Assembly (NCBI GenBank): GCA_964501985.1
Contig: CAZCVY010000091.1
Coordinates: forward strand, 1 to 24,960
Length of the DNA stretch: 24,960 nucleotides
Source of the DNA: Bog-366 sp964501985
GTDB taxonomy: Bacteria > Acidobacteriota > Terriglobia > UBA7540
Direction of reading: 5' to 3'
Below are positions 1-7,684 of the stretch, piece by piece. The notes under the pieces were generated by a model that was not told where the DNA came from, ran no database searches, and worked only from the letters and a program-made list of their open reading frames with translations. Made by a program: the position numbers and the translations under genes. The number at the start of each line of letters is the position of its first letter. Within the stretch, counting starts at the first letter, position 1.

Positions 1-566
1 AGGTTTATGGCGCGTTTGCCCTGAAGATAGTTCTTCAGAATCGCGGCCCACTTGCCTTGCGCGGTGAGAATCAGTTCGATCGCTTCGCGCACGGCGCCGC
101 TGCCGCCCGCCGCGCGGGTGCAAAAGCGAGCGTGCTTGCGCACCAGGGCGTCGCCGTTGGCCACCGAAACACCCAGGCCCACGCGGGTGAGCAACGGCAG
201 GTCAGTCAGGTCATCGCCCACATAGCAGACCTCGGCGTCCTCCACTTCGGCGGCTTGGCAAATCTTCTCGTAGGGTCCGATTTTCTCCAGGGCGTTCTGC
301 TCGACAAATTGGATTCCCAGGTCCTTCGCCCGGGCTTCGATCGCCGGGGAACCGCGCCCTGTAATGATGCCGCTTTTGAGGCCAGCGTGGTGGGCCAGGC
401 GGAGGCCCAAGCCGTCGCGGGAGTCAAAGCACTTGGTTTCAAACAATCCGCCGCCGGGCAGAGGGAGGTAATAGAACTTCCCGTCAGTCATCACCCCATC
501 CACATCCATCAGCAGCAACTTGACCCGTTTGGCGCGGGCCAGCAGTTTTCGGGAGTACTTGGCCAT
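1..566 (-). CDS. kdsC: 3-deoxy-D-manno-octulosonate 8-phosphate phosphatase (KdsC), 3' end cut by window
   Basis: HAD-superfamily phosphatase that removes the phosphate from Kdo-8-phosphate, the step after KdsA in making Kdo for LPS; cytoplasmic. I translated the minus strand from ATG at 564-566: 188 codons stay open to the window edge, so the gene is nearly complete but lacks its stop. Visible motifs are LLMDVDGVMTDG (nucleophile and acid D21/D23 of the HAD DxD motif), GRGSPAIEARAKDLGI (motif II region) and YVGDDLTDLPLL (C-terminal Mg-binding Asp residues). There is no separate cap domain, as in the tetrameric KdsC class. The start is not preceded by a clear Shine-Dalgarno; the perfect palindrome GAGATATCTC abuts the ATG at 567-576. 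kdsC is about 4.2 kb from kdsA on the same strand, with three unrelated genes between. Family assignment is firm; the start is less certain. Confidence 0.9.
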   Translation of the reverse strand, partial: MAKYSRKLLARAKRVKLLLMDVDGVMTDGKFYYLPLPGGGLFETKCFDSRDGLGLRLAHHAGLKSGIITGRGSPAIEARAKDLGIQFVEQNALEKIGPYEKICQAAEVEDAEVCYVGDDLTDLPLLTRVGLGVSVANGDALVRKHARFCTRAAGGSGAVREAIELILTAQGKWAAILKNYLQGKRAIN

Positions 567-686
567 GAGATATCTCGCAGTTCCGGGAGCGGAAATTTGC
601 GGCGCGCTCCGGGGGTATTGGGCCTCGATAACGCGGCCTCGAACCTAGCAGCTCCCCGTGCCGGGGGAAGCGGCTTCCGGGCAAGG

Positions 687-695
687 ATGATAGCA
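687..695 (-). promoter_or_regulatory. putative extended -10 promoter of kdsC
   Basis: On the minus strand the sequence reads TGC-TATCAT, an extended -10 element about 120 nt before the kdsC ATG. No good -35 box is visible, so this is a weak call. The same TGTGCTA lead-in is seen before the VWA operon at 7655-7664. Confidence 0.35.
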
Positions 696-764
696 CACCC
701 GCAGCCACTCCGGCGGGCATGTGCCGGCGAGATCTGCTAACGAGCGAGAGAGGCGGGACGGTCC

Positions 765-2555
765 CTACCCCGCCGCCTCTTCGTGCACCGATGAAAGTGA
801 CACGCGATTGCGCCCGCTACGCTTGGATTCGTACAGGGACTTATCCGCAGCCTGGAGGACCTCCTCCAGGGTGTGGCCATGCTCAGGGAAAACGGCGACT
901 CCCAAGCTCACGGTGATCTGAGGAAGGGGGGTATCCGCAGTGGAAGGCACCACCATGTTCATGACTGCCTTCCGGATGCGCTCAGCCACCAGGGCGCAGG
1001 ACCGAAGGCCGGTGTCGGGTAAGACGACAACGAATTCCTCTCCGCCGTACCGGGCCGTCAGGTTGGTCTCGCGCATCGTGGCGGTGACGGTTCGGGCAAA
1101 CTGACGAAGGACCCGATCGCCGATTTCATGCCCGTGCGCGTCGTTGAGGTCCTTAAAGCGGTCCAGGTCCATCATAATGAATCCCACGGGCTGCTGGCGG
1201 CGCCGGGAGATGGCGAAAAGCTTGTGAGCGTAATCCTCCAGAAAACGGCGATTATAAAATCCGGTGAGCGAGTCCATGTTCGCCTGCTGCTTCATCCTGT
1301 CGAGCAGGCGCAAATTGGACAGCGCCGAGGCCGCGCCGCTCAGATAACTCTCCGCCAAGCGGCGGCGTTCGGAGGTCCACCCACCCCTGGCATCTTCAAT
1401 GCGGACGGCGCCGATGATGATGCCGCTGGCGATCAGGGGACCGCAAAAGTAACTGCCTTCGTCGGGGAGAGCGAACCGGGAGGGACAGGGCGGCTGGCTC
1501 TGCACGTCGTTCACAACGAAAGTGCGGCCGGTGCGGATAGCTTTGCAATTGTGCGGTTCCTCGATCACCGCCAATGCTCCCGTCTCGTGGGGAAGCGGCG
1601 TCAGGGTGGCCCCTGCCTCCAGCAGCTTTTCATTCTGGTTCAGCTTGAAGACGATGATTTGGCGCGGCTGAAAACGCGCTTTCAAGGCATGCAGGAGAAG
1701 GTCGTAAACCTCGAGTTCTGAAGTGCACTGGGTGACCGCCTCCGAGTATCGATTCAAGGAGGCCATTTCTTCACGCTCCCTCCGCAGAGTGGCAGTCATG
1801 TTGGAAAAGCTGCGGGAAAGCACGCCAAATTCGTTGTTGAGCATGGGGGGAAGAGTCACGGCAAGATCGCCGCGCCCCACCTGCTCAGAAGCGTGGACGA
1901 GTTGCATGACCGGAGCCACAATCAGGCGCGCCACAAGCCCGGTCAAGGTAACGAGGATGCCGGCCAGGAGCAGGGCCAGGCTGACTCCCGCCACCAGCAT
2001 TCGCCGGATCACCCTCTCGGCGCCCAACATCGAGTTCACGTTTTGCGCCTCTTCTTCATCGCGCAGGGTCAAGACGATGGACCGAATCCGCGTTGACCGA
2101 TCCTGGTCTTGCGCCAAGATTGCGGCGGAGTCAATGCCCCCGCCGGCGCGAACCTTCTCAATGGTGGGGAGGGCCCATTGCTTTTGCATCCGGTCGAACT
2201 CAGCCCGAATTCGAATGATCTCATGCAGCCGTGCGGGGTCAGCGGATTCCAAGTCGAACAGCGCGAGGAGGTCGGCCCTACCCTCCGTAATGGCTTGGTC
2301 GTAGGGGGCAAGTACCTCCGACTTGTGGCCGAAGACAAATCCGCGTACGGCCATGGAGGCTTCCGTCAGGTGCCGAAGGAAGGATTCACATCGGACCATG
2401 GTTTCTTTGGAGCGCAAGGCAAGCAATTGGGCAGCAGTAACGCTTCTATAGGCATAGAAGGCGAGCATCACGGCGCAGAGCAATACGAACAGCGGAGGAA
2501 TGGTCACCAGAAGGATCTGGTCCCGGATTTTCAGGTTGCGGATCGAGAAAGCCAT
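765..2555 (-). CDS. membrane-anchored GGDEF diguanylate cyclase with HAMP and GAF domains
   Basis: Predicted to condense two GTP into c-di-GMP. Order of parts: first membrane helix (about residues 14-36); an extracytoplasmic helical segment (about 40-180) that looks like a CHASE3 or four-helix sensor; second membrane helix (about 183-208); HAMP (about 210-260); a GAF-like domain (about 265-415); and GGDEF (about 430-590). The active site is RYGGEEF with GGEEF at 504-508, a functional A-site variant. The inhibitory site normally read RxxD just upstream is R-E-T-N here, so product inhibition may be weakened (inference). The ATG at 2553-2555 has no good ribosome site. A strong GGAGG at 2580-2584 lies 24 nt away and would better suit an in-frame CTG at 2568-2570, so the true N-terminus may be five residues longer. 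A PilZ receptor is encoded near 22 kb. Confidence 0.9.
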   Translation of the reverse strand: MAFSIRNLKIRDQILLVTIPPLFVLLCAVMLAFYAYRSVTAAQLLALRSKETMVRCESFLRHLTEASMAVRGFVFGHKSEVLAPYDQAITEGRADLLALFDLESADPARLHEIIRIRAEFDRMQKQWALPTIEKVRAGGGIDSAAILAQDQDRSTRIRSIVLTLRDEEEAQNVNSMLGAERVIRRMLVAGVSLALLLAGILVTLTGLVARLIVAPVMQLVHASEQVGRGDLAVTLPPMLNNEFGVLSRSFSNMTATLRREREEMASLNRYSEAVTQCTSELEVYDLLLHALKARFQPRQIIVFKLNQNEKLLEAGATLTPLPHETGALAVIEEPHNCKAIRTGRTFVVNDVQSQPPCPSRFALPDEGSYFCGPLIASGIIIGAVRIEDARGGWTSERRRLAESYLSGAASALSNLRLLDRMKQQANMDSLTGFYNRRFLEDYAHKLFAISRRRQQPVGFIMMDLDRFKDLNDAHGHEIGDRVLRQFARTVTATMRETNLTARYGGEEFVVVLPDTGLRSCALVAERIRKAVMNMVVPSTADTPLPQITVSLGVAVFPEHGHTLEEVLQAADKSLYESKRSGRNRVSLSSVHEEAAG

Positions 2556-2602
2556 AAAGGCGCATCGCAGTTCGCAATTCCTCCCGACTGATCCCTTCTA
2601 GC

Positions 2603-2631
2603 AAAATAGCGCAGTTTGCGAGCCCGGTCAA
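2603..2631 (-). promoter_or_regulatory. sigma70-type promoter of the diguanylate cyclase gene
   Basis: Minus strand: -35 TTGACC at 2626-2631, 17-bp spacer, -10 TATTTT at 2603-2608. It sits about 50-75 bp before the gene and just upstream of the GGAGG at 2580-2584. Confidence 0.5.
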
Positions 2632-2803
2632 ATCGCGGGGATTCACTAAGGTCGAGTAGCGACATGGACACTCAGCGGCGCGAGATCATCGCCTGCGCGG
2701 CGTCGAAGGTCGACTGAGCAGTGTGTGATCAATGAATGTTTCGAGGATGATCGGGCCGACTCGCTCGGATGACATCGCGAGCCTCGGTCAACTTTTCGAG
2801 TGG

Positions 2804-3451
2804 CTATGGGAGAGGTTTGGGGGCATGTTCGCGCACGAGATCCGCAATGGCCGACTTCCGCCGCTCTCCTTGGTTTCTGAGGCCCCGGACCACGCCTTCG
2901 CGATCTTCCGCCGGACGGTTCTGGCTGACTTTCCACTTGCCCTCAAGGCGCGTGATGCGGAAATTGATCCCGACGATCGCCGCGATCATGCTATCAATGT
3001 ACGTTTTCGGCGCGTCGTTCAGAGTCCAGGGCAGCGAGAAACTCGCCTCGTGGGTCGCGGTCAGCAGCTCCAGATGCTTCCGCAGACGATCCGGCTCGGA
3101 ATAGGTCTCAAGCGTGCCGTAAGCATGGACGACGGCGTAGTTCCAGGTGGGAACAACGCGGCCCGTTTCAACTTTCGTGGCGTACCAGGTGGGGCTGACG
3201 TAAGCTTCCGGCCCTTGAAAGATGGCGAGGGCTTCGCCATCGGTTCGAGCGTCCTGCCATTGAGTGTTCGCCCGGGCGACGTGGCCATGGAGAACTCCCG
3301 GCGAATTGGCAATGGGCTCGTAGATGAGCGGAATGTGGCTGGCGATCAGCCCGCTCTGGCCAAGGGTTACGAGTGTAGCCAGAGGGTATTCGCGCATGAG
3401 CCCCGCCAGAACGTCGGGACGGTCCTCACGAAATAACGAGGGGATATACAT
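2804..3451 (-). CDS. PaiB-family FMN-binding split-barrel protein
   Basis: A 215-residue protein of the PaiB family, known in Bacillus as a transcriptional repressor of sporulation and protease genes and elsewhere of unclear role; the fold is a flavin-binding split barrel. Family hallmarks visible: N-terminal MYIPSLFREDRPD, then PLATLVTLGQSGLIASHIPL, the central VVPTWNYAVVHAYG, and C-terminal IVGINFRITRLEGKWKVSQN followed by R-x-x-x-D-R-x-G-V. The start ATG at 3449-3451 is supported by GAGGAG at 3457-3462, five bases away. Length matches the family. The gene stands alone between the diguanylate cyclase and the YcaQ-like gene, all on the minus strand with gaps of 100-250 bp, so an operon is not evident. 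The family call is good; the biological role is unknown. Confidence 0.88.
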   Translation of the reverse strand: MYIPSLFREDRPDVLAGLMREYPLATLVTLGQSGLIASHIPLIYEPIANSPGVLHGHVARANTQWQDARTDGEALAIFQGPEAYVSPTWYATKVETGRVVPTWNYAVVHAYGTLETYSEPDRLRKHLELLTATHEASFSLPWTLNDAPKTYIDSMIAAIVGINFRITRLEGKWKVSQNRPAEDREGVVRGLRNQGERRKSAIADLVREHAPKPLP

Positions 3452-3551
3452 GACTGCTCCTCAATGCTGCCTGTGAAGGATTCTACTATGGAGGCGTGGC
3501 CGTGGCGATAGTTCGCGCCTGCGGTCCCGACAAACAGGTGTAGTGGGGACA

Positions 3552-4634
3552 TCAATCGCAAGGGCCTGCAGCGCTCCGGTTATTGAGGTTCAGAAACTCC
3601 TCCAGCCGGGCGACCTCAGCGTCCACTTCTCTCGGGAAATCACGATCCTCGGGACGTTTCTCGACGAAGCCGAGCTTGACGTCGAGAACCTGTCCGCTGA
3701 CTTCCGCATTCGCCCAGCCGATGACCCGGTCGCACCACAGGACAGGCATTGCGTAATAGCCGCGGAGTCGTTTGGCCGGGGGAGTATAGGCCTCGAAGCG
3801 ATATGGCCATTGCCAGAAATGCTCGAAGCGCAGCCGGTCCCACACCAAGGGATCGAAGGGGGCTAGAAAGCGCACTCGGCGCGGCGGATCTTCGCAGACT
3901 ACCCGCGAAGCCGGCCACACGTAGCTGAGCTTATCAACAGTGGCCTTCTCGAGTTCGCCGGTGCTGAACAACCCTCGTAGCACCCTACGATGATCTGGGC
4001 TGTTCGGAATGAAACGACGGAGGCGGCTTGCGATAGCCTGTAATGTCCTTTCGGGAATTGGCGCCAGGACCTTTGCCACCACAACCACCAACTTCCGCAG
4101 TCGCTCGAGAGGCGGCATGGGCTCGGGGGGCAAAAGCAGCGGTTCATAAACGCGGATGCCCTTTTCCCTCCGCGCAATCCGCAGATGCCCATGGTAGTGC
4201 AGGCGTTCCAGGGCACGCTTGGTTGCCTGCGAGTATCCGCCCCAGGCATTCACCACCCGCTTGCGGCCGAACTCGGATTCCAGCCCGCTCGGGTGGGTCG
4301 GACCGAGTCTGCGGACCGCCGCCAGGACCCTTTGCTCGAGAGTCGGCAGTCGAACAGTTACTCGGGGGTGCACCAACTCCCAGACGCGGCGCGAGAGGTA
4401 ACCGTAGGCGTAGAGGAAATTTTCCTCGATACCCAGCTCGCAGTAACTCCGTTCCAGGCCACCCGCGCGATAATCTATGACCCGATGGCGAAGAATCAAG
4501 TCTTGCGCCCGCGCGGGGGAGCGAATGGGATCCGCCTGGACAAACCCAAGCCGTGAGATGGCAGCTTTCAAAGTCGTGGGGCGAAACAGGGACTGCGATA
4601 TCGCGCGGATGCGCAACTGTTGGAGGTCTACCAT
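3552..4634 (-). CDS. YcaQ/AlkX-type winged-helix DNA glycosylase
   Basis: A 360-residue member of the HTH_42 (AlkZ/YcaQ) superfamily, whose characterised members unhook interstrand crosslinks and excise bulky alkyl-purines from DNA. The N-terminal winged helix carries LGFVQADPI, i.e. the QxD catalytic motif (Q33, D35) of the YcaQ branch rather than the QxQ motif of AlkZ. Further family marks are ARAQDLILRHR, FLYAYGYLSRR, VWPASRVV with RVRFLAPFDPLVWDR, and GYYAMPVLWCDRVIGWA near the C-terminus. The start ATG (4632-4634) lies only a few bases after the predicted transcription start, so the message may be almost leaderless. Neighbours are a PaiB protein and kdsA; neither suggests a shared pathway. 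The family call is strong; substrate is inferred from the motif. Confidence 0.87.
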   Translation of the reverse strand: MVDLQQLRIRAISQSLFRPTTLKAAISRLGFVQADPIRSPARAQDLILRHRVIDYRAGGLERSYCELGIEENFLYAYGYLSRRVWELVHPRVTVRLPTLEQRVLAAVRRLGPTHPSGLESEFGRKRVVNAWGGYSQATKRALERLHYHGHLRIARREKGIRVYEPLLLPPEPMPPLERLRKLVVVVAKVLAPIPERTLQAIASRLRRFIPNSPDHRRVLRGLFSTGELEKATVDKLSYVWPASRVVCEDPPRRVRFLAPFDPLVWDRLRFEHFWQWPYRFEAYTPPAKRLRGYYAMPVLWCDRVIGWANAEVSGQVLDVKLGFVEKRPEDRDFPREVDAEVARLEEFLNLNNRSAAGPCD

Positions 4635-4645
4635 TCTGCGGAAGT

Positions 4646-4675
4646 ATTATCGCGGACGGACGATCCGGGGCGCAA
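4646..4675 (-). promoter_or_regulatory. putative promoter of the YcaQ-like gene
   Basis: Minus strand: TTGCGC at 4670-4675, 18-bp spacer, GATAAT at 4646-4651. The expected transcription start would be about 5 nt before the ATG, leaving no room for a Shine-Dalgarno. Confidence 0.4.
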
Positions 4676-4751
4676 GACTTAAGGATCGCTAGCCCTGGCT
4701 CAGATGAAGGAAAACCGAGGGGCGAAGTTTGGTGGTGAGCTTGGTTCCGGG

Positions 4752-5576
4752 TCACAGCGTTCGCACGAAGTTGTCCAAATCGCGAAGTCGCGTCACAAGC
4801 GGTTTGAAGCGCCGCAGTTCGAGGGAATTTGCCCCGTCGGAGAGGGCTTGGGAAGGATTGCTGTGGACTTCCATAAAGACGCCGTTCGCTCCCGCCGCCA
4901 CCCCGGCCCGGGCCAGGGTTTCTATGTACTGGGGCTGCCCACCGCTGCGGTTGCCCTCGCCGCCGGGAAGCTGGAGTGAGTGAGTTACATCGAGGATAAC
5001 GGGGACGCCAAACTCTTTCATGATCGCCAAGCCTCGCATATCCACAACCAAGTTGTTGTACCCGAAGCTCGCGCCACGCTCCGTCACTAGAATACGTTGA
5101 TTCCCAGTGCTGCGGACTTTCTCAATGGCGTGGCGGATGTCCCAAGGCGAAAGGAACTGTCCCTTCTTGATGTTCACGACAGCGCCGGAGCGTCCAACTT
5201 CGAGGAGCAGATCGGTCTGGCGCGAGAGAAAGGCGGGGATCTGGAGGATGTCGCAGACTTCAGCCGCGGGCTTTACCTGCCCGGCCTCGTGAATGTCGGT
5301 AAGGATGGGGGCGCCGAAATCACGCTTGATTCGCGCCAGGATTTCCAGCCCTCGATCAAGCCCCGGTCCCCGATAGGACTCGATCGCCGTCCGGTTGGCT
5401 TTATCGAACGAGGCCTTGAAAATGTACGGAACGTGCAAGTCGCGTGCGATGATCGTGAGGCGCTCGGCCATTTTCCGGGCGTGCGCCTCGCTCTCAATCA
5501 CACAGGGTCCAGCGATGACAAACAGCGGCTGCCCTTCGCCGATCTTCAGCTTGCCAACCTGCACTGCGCGACTCAT
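4752..5576 (-). CDS. kdsA: 3-deoxy-8-phosphooctulonate synthase (Kdo-8-phosphate synthase)
   Basis: Condenses phosphoenolpyruvate with arabinose 5-phosphate to give Kdo-8-phosphate, the first committed step of Kdo synthesis for LPS; cytoplasmic TIM barrel. A 274-residue full-length protein. Visible motifs: FVIAGPCVIESE near the start, FKASFDKANRTAIESYRGPG, LTDIHEAGQ, LQIPAFLSRQTDLL, NIKKGQFLSPWD and VILDVTHSLQLPGG. The Cys at about position 25 in AGPC marks the metal-dependent class (Aquifex type); the metal-free E. coli type has Asn there. The ATG overlaps the stop of pyrG by four bases (ATGA, 5573-5576), so the two are translationally coupled. No convincing terminator is visible after the stop. 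The call is secure. Confidence 0.96.
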   Translation of the reverse strand: MSRAVQVGKLKIGEGQPLFVIAGPCVIESEAHARKMAERLTIIARDLHVPYIFKASFDKANRTAIESYRGPGLDRGLEILARIKRDFGAPILTDIHEAGQVKPAAEVCDILQIPAFLSRQTDLLLEVGRSGAVVNIKKGQFLSPWDIRHAIEKVRSTGNQRILVTERGASFGYNNLVVDMRGLAIMKEFGVPVILDVTHSLQLPGGEGNRSGGQPQYIETLARAGVAAGANGVFMEVHSNPSQALSDGANSLELRRFKPLVTRLRDLDNFVRTL

Positions 5577-7282
5577 AAGGAACCCGACCCGCTGGCCTCC
5601 TTCGCCGCCATCGCGCCCCCCATGGTTTCAGTCGTAATAAACCGGGAATGTGATTCCCCCTGCGCGCTCCGCGATTTCAGCCGTTCGAGCCGGTATGCGT
5701 AGGCAGCACTGATGAACGCGGTGAATAGCGGATGCGGCTCCAGTGGCCGAGACTTGAATTCCGGATGGAACTGGCACCCCAGAAACCAAGGATGGTCGCG
5801 GATTTCCACAATTTCCACATAGGTGCCGTCGGGCGTCTTCCCAGTCAGTTGCAAGCCGTTTGCCACCAGAGTCTCTTCGTACTCACGATTGAACTCATAA
5901 CGATGGCGGTGGCGCTCGGAGATTTCCAGTTGGCCGTAGGCCTGGTGAGCGAAGGAGCCGGCCTTCAAGCGCGCCGTCCATGCCCCCAAGCGCATCGTGC
6001 CGCCCAACTCGTCGATACCGCGTAACTCCCGCAACTTGTAAATCACCCGATGGGGCGTAGAAGGATCAAACTCGGAGCTGTCCGCTCCGGCCAGGCCGCA
6101 CACGTTGCGGGCGTATTCGATGACCGCGCACTGCATACCCAGGCAAATGCCGAAATAGGGGACCTTGCGGGTGCGCGCATATTCAATCCCTTTCAACATT
6201 CCCAGGATGCCGCGGCGACCGAATCCCCCCGGCACCAGAATGCCATCCAGGTCTCGCAATTGCTCCGCGCACGCATCGCCTTCCAGGCCCTCCGCTTCCA
6301 CCCAGGAGATATTTACTTTCACGCGGCGCGCGACCCCCCCGTGGAAGAGGGCTTCATTGAGACTTTTGTAGGAATCCTGGTAGCCCACATACTTGCCCAC
6401 GATTCCGATGTTGACCTCGTCGAGGGGATGGCGGATCTTTTCCACCAGGTCCGTCCAGGGCTGCAAGTTGCGCTCGCGGGTTTCCAGCTTCAAGCAGCGC
6501 TGAAGCTGAGTATCCAGCCCCTCATGCGCGAGCTGAAGCGGAACCTCGTAGATATTTCCCACGTCTTTCGCGGTAATGACGGCTTCTTCCGCGACGCTGC
6601 AGAAGAGCGCGATCTTCTCCTTGATCTCGGGAGTGAGGAAGTGGTCCGTACGGCAGAGGAGGATATCCGGCTGGATACCGATTTCGCGCAATTCCTTGAC
6701 CGAATGCTGCGTGGGCTTGGTTTTGAGTTCGCCGGCGGCGCCGATGAAGGGAATCAGCGTGAGGTGAACGAACACCACGTTGTCGCGGCCATTTTCCAGG
6801 CGCATCTGGCGGATCGCCTCCAAGAACGGCAGCGATTCGATATCGCCCACCGTGCCGCCCACCTCGACAATCACCACGTCCACGTCGGTTGCCACTTTGC
6901 GGATCGCCGCCTTGATTTCATTGGTGACGTGGGGAATCACCTGCACCGTCTTGCCCAGATAGTCGCCGCGCCGCTCTTTGCTGATGATGGTTTCGTAGAT
7001 GCGGCCGGCGGTGCAGTTGTTGTCGCGGAGCATGCGGATACGCGTGAAGCGCTCGTAATGCCCCAGATCGAGGTCCGTTTCGGCCCCGTCGTCGGTCACA
7101 AAAACCTCGCCGTGCTGGAACGGGCTCATGGTGCCGGGGTCAACGTTCAGGTAGGGATCAAACTTCAGCAGCGAGACCTTGAGCCCGCGGGCTTCAAGCA
7201 GCGCGCCCATTGACGCCGAGGCCAGTCCCTTTCCTAACGAGCTGACTACGCCACCAGTGACAAAGATGTATTTGGCACCCAT
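5573..7282 (-). CDS. pyrG: CTP synthase
   Basis: Makes CTP from UTP, ATP and glutamine. The N-terminal synthetase domain (about 1-270) starts with KYIFVTGGVVSSLGKGL and carries KFDPYLNVDPGTMSPFQHGE. The C-terminal class I glutamine amidotransferase domain has the nucleophile Cys in YFGICLGMQC (near residue 385) and the His-Glu pair in QFHPEFKSRP. At 569 residues it is a little longer than the usual 535-550; the extra is a C-terminal tail rich in Ser, Glu and Ala. The start ATG at 7280-7282 has GGAGG at 7286-7290. It is the first gene of a pyrG-kdsA operon with a 4-base overlap, a pairing that makes sense because CTP activates Kdo as CMP-Kdo. Confidence 0.97.
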   Translation of the reverse strand: MGAKYIFVTGGVVSSLGKGLASASMGALLEARGLKVSLLKFDPYLNVDPGTMSPFQHGEVFVTDDGAETDLDLGHYERFTRIRMLRDNNCTAGRIYETIISKERRGDYLGKTVQVIPHVTNEIKAAIRKVATDVDVVIVEVGGTVGDIESLPFLEAIRQMRLENGRDNVVFVHLTLIPFIGAAGELKTKPTQHSVKELREIGIQPDILLCRTDHFLTPEIKEKIALFCSVAEEAVITAKDVGNIYEVPLQLAHEGLDTQLQRCLKLETRERNLQPWTDLVEKIRHPLDEVNIGIVGKYVGYQDSYKSLNEALFHGGVARRVKVNISWVEAEGLEGDACAEQLRDLDGILVPGGFGRRGILGMLKGIEYARTRKVPYFGICLGMQCAVIEYARNVCGLAGADSSEFDPSTPHRVIYKLRELRGIDELGGTMRLGAWTARLKAGSFAHQAYGQLEISERHRHRYEFNREYEETLVANGLQLTGKTPDGTYVEIVEIRDHPWFLGCQFHPEFKSRPLEPHPLFTAFISAAYAYRLERLKSRSAQGESHSRFITTETMGGAMAAKEASGSGSL

Positions 7283-7544
7283 ACGCCTCCATGAATTGTG
7301 CGTTAAGATTGACGATCCTGAATATAAACATGGTGTGTGCGGCTCGCGTTATGCCTTGCCAACGCAGCCAACTGGGATATCCGCTTGTACCGAAGTCTAC
7401 GTGTGGACGGAAGGAATCGGTACGGACAAGTATCCGTTAGTTCGCCATGCGAGTCAATGAAAAATCACTTCGGAAAATCACTCCGCGAAAATCGCATCGA
7501 GGAATGTGCAACTTACAATCAAAATCTCGTTTCTTTTTTGCGCT

Positions 7545-7558
7545 TTGATCGTGATCAA
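7545..7558. promoter_or_regulatory. perfect FNR/CRP-family binding palindrome
   Basis: TTGAT-CGTG-ATCAA matches the FNR consensus TTGATNNNNATCAA at every defined base. It lies 127 bp before the first VWA ATG at 7685 and 263 bp before the pyrG ATG. The spacing to the visible -10 at 7659-7664 is longer than usual for class I activation, so which gene it serves is open. Confidence 0.5.
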
Positions 7559-7655
7559 AAAACTGCGAAGGACATTCACGCAGTGATCCGCTCCATTCTT
7601 TTCTCAAAATCACCGAATCACCATTGGCGCGGCGCAACACCCAGTGTCGAAGTGT

Positions 7656-7664
7656 GCTAGAATC
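7656..7664 (+). promoter_or_regulatory. extended -10 element of the VWA operon
   Basis: TGC-TAGAAT, an extended -10 without a recognisable -35. Transcription would start near 7671, giving a very short leader to ATG 7685, or 77 nt to the alternative ATG 7748. Confidence 0.4.
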
Positions 7665-7684
7665 TTCTTAGGAGTAAGACTGGA

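Larger units (their letters stand above)
7283..7684. other. divergent intergenic region between pyrG and the VWA genes
   Basis: 402 bp with no convincing gene. It holds the pyrG ribosome site (7286-7290, minus strand), a perfect FNR-type palindrome (7545-7558), an extended -10 element (7656-7664) and the ribosome site AGGAG (7670-7674) of the first VWA gene. It is clearly more AT-rich than its surroundings around 7500-7620. Confidence 0.6.

Noticed and set aside
6050..7213. A 387-codon plus-strand frame
   Set aside because: Antisense to pyrG; no family features of its own.
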